The translations under genes were made by a program, and so were the position numbers. Below, piece after piece: positions 6,014 to 13,116 of a stretch of 13,116 nucleotides of DNA. Numbering within the stretch: the stretch's first letter is position 1; the number at the start of each line of letters is the position of its first letter. The stretch is from Bacteroidales bacterium. GTDB lineage: Bacteria; Bacteroidota; Bacteroidia; Bacteroidales; JAADGE01. Under the pieces are notes generated by a model. It was not told where the DNA came from. It worked only from the letters and a program-made list of their open reading frames with translations, and searched no databases. Location of the stretch: the NCBI GenBank assembly GCA_024762915.1, contig JANTGL010000041.1, positions 1 to 13,116 of the forward strand, given 5' to 3'.

Positions 6014-9000
6014 ATGAAAAACAAAAAAATCTTTCTTTACATCGCAGGTTTGGCAGTAATTATCACGGCAATAATTCTGATAACTTTAAATTTCAAAAAA
6101 AGAACCGTAAATGCAAACAATCCCCAATTTGCAAAATACATTACGGCCTACACATCAGGAATTATTTCAAAAAATGAACCCGTACAAATTAAACTTACAA
6201 GTACGGTCACGGAAAAAATAAAAGACAAAGAACATCTTCCTGATAATCTTTTCGACATTAAACCCTCCGTTGACGGAAAATTAAGTCTGATCAATAATAC
6301 TCTGGAATTTACTCCCGAAAACAGTTTGGAATCGGATAAAGAATATTATGTTGAATTCAATCTCGGAAATTTAACAAAGGTTGAGAATGATTTACAATCC
6401 TTCAATTTTAATTTTAAAACAATTAAACAAGCTTTTGATTATCAAATTGAAGAGCAAAAAACCATTGACAAAAAAACGCTGAAATATCAACAAATTACGG
6501 GATACATTAATACTGCGGATGCCGCCGACCCGGAAGCCGTAAAAAATATTTTAACGGCAACTGAAAACGGTAAAAAACTTTCCGTAAAATGGACTTCGGG
6601 TATCGATCAAATCAAACATACTTTTGTTATTGACAGCATTGTTCGATATGATCAAGCAAATTCCGTAAAATTAGAATGGAACGGAAAAGCAATCGGGGTT
6701 GATAAAAAAGAAGAAAAAGAAATTGAAATTCCGGCAATCGGAGATTTTAAATTAATTTCTTCAAGAGTCGTTCAATACCCTAATCAATTTCTGCAACTTC
6801 AATTTACCGATCCGCTTGACGAAACTCAAAATTTAAACGGACTTATTTCAATTGCAGGAGTTTCCGGTTTAAAATTCGTAATTGATGATAATGTCATTAA
6901 AGTATATACCGTAGAACGTATTAATAATACACATAAAGTATTTGTATATGAGGGGATTAAAAATACACTCGGTTATAAACTCATCGGCGATCAAAATTTT
7001 GAATTAGCATTTGAAGCCATCAAACCGGCTGTTCGAATGACCGGAAAAGGAAACATTCTGCCTTCCGGCGATAAGGGATTAATTTTACCATTTGAAGCGG
7101 TGAATCTCAAAGCAGTTGACGTAATTATAATTAAGATCTATGAAAATAACATTCTTCAATTTTTGCAGGATAATGAATTTGACGGAAATTATAATTTACG
7201 ACAAGTCGGGAAACCGATAATACGAAAAAAAGTTGAATTGGATAAATTCAGTGTTACCGATTTCGGTTCTTGGAATCGTTTTTCATTAGATCTAAATAAA
7301 ATTATCAATCCGGAACCCGGAGCCATCTATCGAGTTGAATTAAATTTTAAAAAACAATATTCTTTGTATCAATGTGAAGAAAATGAAAATAATACCTCAA
7401 CATCCGAAGATGAAGAAGAGGATAATTGGAACGAAGCAGAACAAGAAACAAGCAATTGGGACAGCTATGAAGATTATTATTCAAACGGGGATTATTACTA
7501 TTATGATTATTGGGAAGACCGAGATAATCCTTGCAAAAAAGCGTATTACAGAAACAATCGAAAAGTAGCGAAAAATATCATTGCTTCTGATTTAGGCTTA
7601 ATTGCAAAACTGTCGGAAAACGGTGAAATTAATGTTTTTACAACGGATTTATTAACAACAAAACCAAAACCGGGAGTTGCCGTTGAAGTGTATGATTTTC
7701 AGCAGCAATTACTGGCAAACGGCGAAACCGATAATGACGGTAAACTAAACTTGAATAAAGTAAAAAATCCTTATTTCGTAATTGCCAAACTCGGAACACA
7801 ACGTGCATATTTAAAACTTAACGACGGGAACTCATTATCACTGAGCCGATTTGATGTTGCCGGTGAAAAAGTTAAAAAAGGAATTAAAGGTTTTATATAC
7901 GGAGAACGCGGAGTTTGGCGTCCCGGAGATACCATTTTTACAACATTTATTTTAAAGGACGACTTAAAAAGTATTCCTCCGGGACACCCTATTGTCTTCA
8001 AATTTAAAGATCCGCAAGGTAAACTCGTAAAAAAAGAAGTTCAGACTAAAAACAGTACAAATTTTTATCCTTTCTCTGTAAAAACAGATGAAAATGCCGT
8101 AACCGGAAATTATAATTTGACTGTTTCTGTAGGTTCGGTAAAATTCAATAAAACCGTAAAAGTTGAAACAATAAAACCCAATCGCTTAAAAATTGCTCTT
8201 GATTTCGGTAAAAAAATGATACAAGAAGGTGAAACAAACATGGCTGCAATTAATATAAAATGGCTGCACGGTGCTATAGGAAAAGATTTAAAAGTAAAAG
8301 TTGATGCTTCATTGTATCCGACAACGACAACTTTTAAAAAATATTCCGATTTTTCATTTGATGACCCGACAAAAAAATATTATACGGAATCTGATGAAAT
8401 TTTAAACAAAAAAACCGATGAAAACGGAAATGTTCAATTAAATGCCGAATTTTATACCGGCGAGAAAGCCCCCGGAATGATGAAAGCTGTTTTCTTTACC
8501 AAAGCGTTTGAAAAAGGCGGTAATTTCAGTGTCGATCAATATACATTACCCTTTTCTCCTTATGAATCCTACACCGGAATTAAACTTCCGAAAGGGGATA
8601 AAATGAGAGGCATGCTTTTAACTGATAAAAAACATACGGTTGAAATCGTGACCCTTACACCGGAAGGCAGATTATTGAAAGAAAATCATAAAATTAATCT
8701 GAAATTTTACAAATTAAGCTGGCGCTGGTGGTTTGATGCTTCAAGTAACAGTGTCTCAAGTTATAATTTCAGAAATTCGGCAAGTTTGCTGAAATCCGGT
8801 TCCGTTAAAACTTCCGGCGGAAAAGCAAGTTGGGATATTGAAGTAAAATATCCCGATTGGGGGCGTTACATCGTTATTGCCGAAGATACTAAAACAGGAC
8901 ATTCAACCGGAAAAATTGTTTATATCGACTGGCCGGGTTGGGCAGGGCGTGCACAAAAAGGCGACTCCGAAGGAGCAAGTATGCTTACCTTTATTTCAGA

Positions 9001-11569
9001 TAAGGACAAATACAATGTCGGTGAAAAAGCTAAAATTACCATTCCTTCAGGGAAAAACGGAAGAGCATTAATAAGCATTGAAAACGGTACAAAAGTTCTG
9101 AAATCATATTGGGTACCCACAACCGAAGGTGAAACAAATTTTGAATTTAAGCTTACCAAAGAAATGACACCGAATGTGTATGTAAACGTAACACTTTTAC
9201 AAGCTCATGCTCAAACAGCTAACGATTTACCTATCAGGATGTACGGAACTATTCCGATTATGGTTGAAAATCCGGAAACCCATCTTGAACCGGTCATTGA
9301 TATGCCTGATGAAATTGAAAGCGGAAAAAGTTTTAAAATTACGGTTTCTGAGAAAAATCGAAAAGAAATGACCTATACTTTGGCAGTTGTTGACGAAGGG
9401 TTATTAGATATCACACGTTTTAAAACACCGAATCCATGGGATAAATTCTTTGCTAAAGAAGCACTCGGAGTAAAAACTTGGGATATGTATAATGAAGTTA
9501 TCGGGGCCTATGCCGGTGAAATAGAACGGCTTCTGGCAATCGGCGGCGGCATGGACGAAGAAGGAAAGAAAAATACGAAAGCAAATCGTTTTAAACCCGT
9601 TGTAAAATATCTCGGTCCGTTCACTCTCGGTAAAGGTGATAAACAAACCCATACAATTAACATTGATAATTACATCGGGTCGGTAAGAACAATGCTTATT
9701 GCAGGAAATAACGGGGCATACGGTTCAACGGAAAAAGCTGTTCCGGTTATTAAGCCGCTGATGGTTCTCGGGACTTTACCGCGCATTTTGTCGCCCGGTG
9801 AAACCGTAAAACTTCCTGCAAGTATCTTCGCCATGAAAAACAATATTAAAAATGTTACCGTTAAAGTAAAAACGAATAATTTATTCACAATAAACGGCTC
9901 ATCTTCAAAAACAATTTATTTTAACAAACAAGGTGAAGAAAATACGGATTTCGAACTTCTGGTAAATAAAAAAATAGGAAAAGGAGAAGTTACGATTACG
10001 GCAATATCGGGTAATTTTAAATCGGAATATAAAATAGAAATTGATGTCAGAAATCCGAATCATTCGGCAACAAATGTAATTGAAAAAGTACTGTTGGCAG
10101 GTGAAACATGGGAAACAAAATACACACCGGTCGGTATTGCCGGAACCAACTCGGGAGTCACTGAAGTGTCCTCAATCCCGCCGATAAATTTGGATAAACG
10201 TTTAAAATATCTTATTCGATATCCTTACGGCTGTGTTGAACAAACAACATCATCGGTATTTCCGCAATTATATCTTTCCGGTTTGGTCGAATTAAATGCC
10301 GATCAAAAGAATAAAACAGAGATTAACATTAAAGAAGGTATTAAACGATTAGGTAAATTTCAACTTTCAAACGGCGGATTTTCGTATTGGCAAAACGGCA
10401 GAAATGTTAGTACATGGGGAACAAATTATGCCGGGCATTTCTTAATTGAAGCTAAGAAAAAAGGTTATGCCGTTCCGTCAAATATCATTCAATCGTGGCA
10501 AAAATATCAAAAAAACAAAGCCAAAAACTGGACAAACGACGGACCTTCGTCTCAGTTGGAACAAGCTTATCGTCTTTATACGCTTGCACTTGCCGGTTAT
10601 CCTGCAAAAAGTGCCATGAACAGAATGAAGAATATAAAAAATTTATCGCTCACCGCTAAATGGAGATTAGCTTCAGCTTATTGGTTATCGGGTAAAAAAT
10701 CAACAGCCAAAAATATGGTTGCCGGTTTGGGTACAGATGTCGTAAAATATGTTGAGCTATCATATACTTTCGGTACGGCAATAAGAGATAAAGCAATGAT
10801 TTTGGAAACCTTGACTTTACTCGGAAACAAACCGCTTGCATTTAAGCTTCTGAAAGAAATTTCGGAAGAATTATCAAGTAATCAATACATGAGCACGCAA
10901 ACAACGGCTTATTCTTTAATTGCTGTATCTTTATATGCTTCTTCAGTTCAAAGTAAAGAATTGAAATATCAATATGCACTCAATAACGGAAGCATAAAAA
11001 ATATGAACTCCTCTAAAGCGGTTTCTCAAATTGATATGCAAATAAAAGGGACAAAAGACGGCAAACTTAAAATCAAAAACACCAATTCTGATATGATTTA
11101 TGTTCGTGTTATTCTTCAAGGTATTCCGGAAATAGGTAATGTTACCGATGCTCAAAAAGATTTAAGAATGACAGTTTCATATTCGCTTCCGAACGGAACA
11201 TCAATTTCTCCTTTAAATATTGAGCAAGGTACTGATTTTGTTGCAACGGTTACCGTTACACATCCGGGAATTTTAAAGAATTATGAAAATATGGCATTGT
11301 CTCAAATATTCCCTTCCGGATGGGAAATAATTAATACGAGATTATACGATGCCGGTTACGGTGTTTCAAGCAATATTGAAAACCAAGATATCAGGGACGA
11401 CCGAGTTTATACATACTTTAATTTAAAAAGAGGAAAAAGCAAAACATTTAAAGTGATGTTGAATGCGAGTTACGCCGGCAAGTTTTGGATGCCGCCCGTA
11501 TATTGCAATGCCATGTATGATGCAAGTATCTTTTCGCAAAAAGGCGGAAAATATGTAATTGTAAAATAA
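6014..11569 (+). CDS. Alpha-2-macroglobulin family protein with intact thioester motif
   Basis: Bacterial alpha-2-macroglobulins (E. coli YfhM/ECAM type) are envelope proteins thought to trap attacking proteases. Cleavage of a bait region exposes a thioester that bonds to the attacker. Seen in the 1851 residues: a hydrophobic segment at about 6-26 flanked by lysines and with no cysteine, so a membrane anchor or uncleaved signal rather than the lipobox common in this family. Next is an Ig-like N-terminal region (about 38-135). Cys454 and Cys507 bracket an insert very rich in Asp, Glu and Tyr. A macroglobulin domain carries G-V-W-R-P-G-D at 633-639, and V-V-D-E-G-L-L-D is at 1125-1132. The A2M domain covers about 1195-1290. 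The thioester motif P-Y-G-C-V-E-Q has Cys1407 and Gln1410, followed by the helical thioester domain (to about 1700) and C-terminal beta domains. It is longer than E. coli YfhM (1653). pbpC (PBP1C), the usual partner, is not downstream. The start is fixed by the hydrophobic N-terminus. Confidence 0.95.
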   Translation: MKNKKIFLYIAGLAVIITAIILITLNFKKRTVNANNPQFAKYITAYTSGIISKNEPVQIKLTSTVTEKIKDKEHLPDNLFDIKPSVDGKLSLINNTLEFTPENSLESDKEYYVEFNLGNLTKVENDLQSFNFNFKTIKQAFDYQIEEQKTIDKKTLKYQQITGYINTADAADPEAVKNILTATENGKKLSVKWTSGIDQIKHTFVIDSIVRYDQANSVKLEWNGKAIGVDKKEEKEIEIPAIGDFKLISSRVVQYPNQFLQLQFTDPLDETQNLNGLISIAGVSGLKFVIDDNVIKVYTVERINNTHKVFVYEGIKNTLGYKLIGDQNFELAFEAIKPAVRMTGKGNILPSGDKGLILPFEAVNLKAVDVIIIKIYENNILQFLQDNEFDGNYNLRQVGKPIIRKKVELDKFSVTDFGSWNRFSLDLNKIINPEPGAIYRVELNFKKQYSLYQCEENENNTSTSEDEEEDNWNEAEQETSNWDSYEDYYSNGDYYYYDYWEDRDNPCKKAYYRNNRKVAKNIIASDLGLIAKLSENGEINVFTTDLLTTKPKPGVAVEVYDFQQQLLANGETDNDGKLNLNKVKNPYFVIAKLGTQRAYLKLNDGNSLSLSRFDVAGEKVKKGIKGFIYGERGVWRPGDTIFTTFILKDDLKSIPPGHPIVFKFKDPQGKLVKKEVQTKNSTNFYPFSVKTDENAVTGNYNLTVSVGSVKFNKTVKVETIKPNRLKIALDFGKKMIQEGETNMAAINIKWLHGAIGKDLKVKVDASLYPTTTTFKKYSDFSFDDPTKKYYTESDEILNKKTDENGNVQLNAEFYTGEKAPGMMKAVFFTKAFEKGGNFSVDQYTLPFSPYESYTGIKLPKGDKMRGMLLTDKKHTVEIVTLTPEGRLLKENHKINLKFYKLSWRWWFDASSNSVSSYNFRNSASLLKSGSVKTSGGKASWDIEVKYPDWGRYIVIAEDTKTGHSTGKIVYIDWPGWAGRAQKGDSEGASMLTFISDKDKYNVGEKAKITIPSGKNGRALISIENGTKVLKSYWVPTTEGETNFEFKLTKEMTPNVYVNVTLLQAHAQTANDLPIRMYGTIPIMVENPETHLEPVIDMPDEIESGKSFKITVSEKNRKEMTYTLAVVDEGLLDITRFKTPNPWDKFFAKEALGVKTWDMYNEVIGAYAGEIERLLAIGGGMDEEGKKNTKANRFKPVVKYLGPFTLGKGDKQTHTINIDNYIGSVRTMLIAGNNGAYGSTEKAVPVIKPLMVLGTLPRILSPGETVKLPASIFAMKNNIKNVTVKVKTNNLFTINGSSSKTIYFNKQGEENTDFELLVNKKIGKGEVTITAISGNFKSEYKIEIDVRNPNHSATNVIEKVLLAGETWETKYTPVGIAGTNSGVTEVSSIPPINLDKRLKYLIRYPYGCVEQTTSSVFPQLYLSGLVELNADQKNKTEINIKEGIKRLGKFQLSNGGFSYWQNGRNVSTWGTNYAGHFLIEAKKKGYAVPSNIIQSWQKYQKNKAKNWTNDGPSSQLEQAYRLYTLALAGYPAKSAMNRMKNIKNLSLTAKWRLASAYWLSGKKSTAKNMVAGLGTDVVKYVELSYTFGTAIRDKAMILETLTLLGNKPLAFKLLKEISEELSSNQYMSTQTTAYSLIAVSLYASSVQSKELKYQYALNNGSIKNMNSSKAVSQIDMQIKGTKDGKLKIKNTNSDMIYVRVILQGIPEIGNVTDAQKDLRMTVSYSLPNGTSISPLNIEQGTDFVATVTVTHPGILKNYENMALSQIFPSGWEIINTRLYDAGYGVSSNIENQDIRDDRVYTYFNLKRGKSKTFKVMLNASYAGKFWMPPVYCNAMYDASIFSQKGGKYVIVK

Positions 11570-11580
11570 TTTATTAATTT

Positions 11581-11715
11581 AAAGAGGCAGTCTATAAAGT
11601 AAATTTATGTCATACTGAACTTATTTCAGCATTTGTTAAGTATTTATTTTTAGCATACTAAGATTCTGAATCAAGTTCAGAATGACTGCTATACATACTT
11701 ATAGACTCCCTCTTT
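11581..11715. repeat. 135-bp palindromic MITE-like intergenic element
   Basis: Terminal inverted repeats: AAAGAGGCAGTCTATAA at 11581-11597 (extending to GTA at 11601) match the reverse complement of 11696-11715, AAAGAGGGAGTCTATAAGTA, with one mismatch and one extra A on the left. Inside, 11609-11632 (beginning GTCATACTGAAC) matches the reverse complement of 11663-11686 (beginning GTCATTCTGAAC) at 20 of 24 positions. Pairing continues nearly to the centre (TTAAGTAT at 11636-11643 against CATACTAAG). The whole element can fold into one long hairpin. It has no open frame, so it would be non-autonomous. GTCAT-CTGAACTT-type palindromes recur between genes in many Bacteroidota genomes (recalled, not searched). 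No clear target-site duplication is visible. It fills the spacer between the macroglobulin and AlkD-like genes and may terminate the former's transcript. Confidence 0.8.
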
Positions 11716-11725
11716 TCTAGTTACA

Positions 11726-12397
11726 ATGAAAGAATACATCAAAACATTAGAAAACGAATTTCAAAGAAATGCCAATGCCGAAAATGCTGTCGGTCAAAAG
11801 GCATACATGAAGAACCGTTTTGATTTTTACGGAATAAAAACTCCGATCAGGAGAGAAATCTCTAAACCTTTTTTACAAAAACAATATTTACCGGAGAAAA
11901 AAGATTTAGAACCGATTATTAAAATTTTATGGAATAAACCGCAAAGAGAATTTCAATATTTTGCACAAGAACTTTGTTTTAAATACAGCAAACAGTTTGA
12001 ATTAAAAGATATTGAATTGTTTGAATTTATGATTGTCGATAAATCGTGGTGGGATACCGTTGATTTTATTGCCGCAAAAATTGCAGGAGCATATTTTAAG
12101 ACATTTCCCGAACAAATCATTCAATTTAATGAAAACCGGCTTATGTCTGAAAATATTTGGTTGCAGAGAACTGCATTATTGTTTCAGCTGAAATATAAAG
12201 ACTCAACTGATACTGCATTATTATCATATATAATTAATTCATTAACAGGCTCAAAGGAGTTTTTTATAAATAAAGCCATCGGGTGGGTATTGCGCGAATA
12301 CGGAAAAACGAATCCCGATTGGGTTACAGAGTTTGTAAACAAAACAGACCTGGCACCTTTAAGCCGAAAAGAAGCATTACGGATTATTCAGAAATAA
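11726..12397 (+). CDS. AlkD-like DNA alkylation repair protein (HEAT-repeat glycosylase family)
   Basis: AlkD-family proteins are made of HEAT-like helical repeats that wrap DNA. They excise positively charged alkylated bases such as N3- and N7-alkylpurines without flipping them out. The 223-residue protein matches the family end to end: Y-M-K-N-R-F-D-F-Y-G-I-K-T-P-I-R-R (27-43), then W and R-E-F-Q-Y-F-A, then S-W-W-D-T-V-D (107-113). After those come W-L-Q-R-T-A (145-150), F-F-I-N-K-A-I-G-W-V-L-R-E-Y-G-K and a closing R-K-E-A-L-R. The residues corresponding to the Bacillus cereus AlkD active site, Trp109, Asp113 and Arg148, fall at those same numbers here, so activity is likely. It is cytoplasmic with no signal. 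The start at 11726 lies only 10 bp after the palindromic element and has no recognisable promoter of its own. Confidence 0.93.
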   Translation: MKEYIKTLENEFQRNANAENAVGQKAYMKNRFDFYGIKTPIRREISKPFLQKQYLPEKKDLEPIIKILWNKPQREFQYFAQELCFKYSKQFELKDIELFEFMIVDKSWWDTVDFIAAKIAGAYFKTFPEQIIQFNENRLMSENIWLQRTALLFQLKYKDSTDTALLSYIINSLTGSKEFFINKAIGWVLREYGKTNPDWVTEFVNKTDLAPLSRKEALRIIQK

Positions 12398-12487
12398 TGA
12401 AATTATATTGTTTTTAAACTAACTTTTTATATGTTTATTTTATTATTTTCAAAATTTTTACGGAACTTACCATGATTAAAGAATTAG

Positions 12488-13116
12488 TTACTTTATGCGT
12501 ATATTTTTATATGGATTAATGATATCGTCCGGTTTTACTGCTAAAAGGAAAAATAAAAAACAGAATATCATTAATCCGTGAAAATGATAAAAATTTAAAA
12601 TATTAACCGATTTATTCCCGATAATATCCCTGCCGGAAAGTGCAGAAATAGTCATTAAAACGGTTGCCGGAATAAAAATTAATAGAAATTTGAGACTCAA
12701 TTTCTTTTTTTGTTTTAAAGTCATTAAAAAATAAAAAAGGATATATATTTCGGCCGGAATAATATATAATAAAGCGTATGCCATTTGATGAGGGAAAATT
12801 AACAGCGAAATCAACATTAACCAAGCGAATTCCCAAAACAAATAAAGCGTTTTATTATGTCGAAATTTATATTTATAAAATATTAATCCTAAAATTGATA
12901 AACCTAAGCTCAATTTTAACAACAAAATTACAAAGAGTATGGATTTTTCCGAAAGTAAAAATACTTTTCTTTTAAAAAAACAACATTCCGTATCATTCAA
13001 CTCATTAAATTTATAAAAATAAGCCGGTAAAATTGCACTGACGGAATTACTTTCATTATTATCTTCCAATACATACTTTTGCGTTGAAGGATTTATTCTG
13101 TTCATCCAACTGTGCA
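12488..13116 (-). CDS. Multi-pass membrane protein, C-terminal part (possible GT87/DUF2029 glycosyltransferase)
   Basis: The frame is open from the stop at 12488 through the right edge. The first internal ATG is at 13105, but the codons before it (His-Ser-Trp) continue without a stop, so the true start lies outside. Numbering from that Met, hydrophobic segments lie at about 54-77, 87-104, 108-130, 139-156 and 173-191, i.e. at least five membrane passes. A conserved-looking loop F-P-H-Q-M-A-Y-A is at 104-111, and W-M-N-R-I-N-P-S starts the fragment. These features remind me of the C-terminal part of Bacteroidota GT87/DUF2029 polyprenol-phosphate-dependent glycosyltransferases, which act on the periplasmic face. 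That assignment rests on memory of the pattern, and the catalytic N-terminal loop is outside the window. It converges on the AlkD-like gene, with a 90-bp AT-rich gap and no clear terminator. Confidence 0.6.
   Translation of the reverse strand, partial: HSWMNRINPSTQKYVLEDNNESNSVSAILPAYFYKFNELNDTECCFFKRKVFLLSEKSILFVILLLKLSLGLSILGLIFYKYKFRHNKTLYLFWEFAWLMLISLLIFPHQMAYALLYIIPAEIYILFYFLMTLKQKKKLSLKFLLIFIPATVLMTISALSGRDIIGNKSVNILNFYHFHGLMIFCFLFFLLAVKPDDIINPYKNIRIK

Noticed and set aside
7374..7568. 64-residue frame shifted within the macroglobulin acidic insert
   Set aside because: It is a Lys/Ile/Met-rich out-of-frame reading of the Asp/Glu/Tyr codons, not a separate gene.
12398..12487. Terminator sought between the two convergent genes on the right
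   Set aside because: Only a 6-bp AACTAA/TTAGTT pairing over a long distance is present, without a T-run next to the stem, so I do not call it.
12778..12975. 65-residue plus-strand frame opposite the membrane protein
   Set aside because: It lies antisense to a clear hydrophobic coding frame and has no protein-family features.

Overview
The window reads as a chromosomal stretch from a member of the Bacteroidota. The evidence is the AT-rich sequence, start codons preceded by A-rich leaders with no Shine-Dalgarno match, candidate -7 boxes of the TAnnTTTG type, short N-terminal lipoprotein signals, and the protein families present. No rRNA, tRNA, CRISPR array, integrase or transposase gene is visible.

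Layout, left to right. At 1-182 (minus) lies the 5' part of a lipoprotein gene that runs off the left edge. A 294-bp spacer then leads to grpE (477-1103) and dnaJ (1174-2313) on the plus strand. These are the nucleotide-exchange factor and J-protein of the DnaK chaperone cycle; dnaK itself is not in the window. A strong bidirectional terminator (2322-2349) separates dnaJ from a convergent gene at 2373-3353 (minus), which encodes a secreted protein with a helical N-terminal half and a SPOR-like C-terminus. A 202-bp divergent spacer holds a clear -7 box and an 18-bp dyad in front of a lipoprotein M1-family zinc aminopeptidase (3556-5610, plus).

A structured 403-bp spacer follows. It contains several inverted repeats, one of which looks like a terminator for leftward transcription that no visible gene supplies. 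Next comes a very large alpha-2-macroglobulin family protein (6014-11569, plus) with an intact CVEQ thioester motif. It has an N-terminal membrane anchor rather than a lipobox and a Cys-bracketed acidic/tyrosine-rich insert. Its usual bacterial partner pbpC is not downstream. Instead a 135-bp imperfect palindrome with about 20-bp terminal inverted repeats (11581-11715), resembling a MITE or intergenic repeat, sits 10 bp before the start codon of an AlkD-type DNA alkylation repair protein (11726-12397, plus). The right edge holds the C-terminal part of a multi-pass membrane protein, possibly a GT87/DUF2029-type glycosyltransferase (12488-13116, minus).

Functionally, most genes concern folding or envelope maintenance: cytoplasmic chaperones, an envelope SPOR protein, an envelope aminopeptidase and a protease-trapping macroglobulin. 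The large spacers and strand switches suggest mostly separate transcription units rather than one operon. I do not see a convincing new multi-gene system. The most unusual material is non-coding: the palindromic element, the orphan leftward terminator with its structured spacer, and the dyad over the aminopeptidase promoter.
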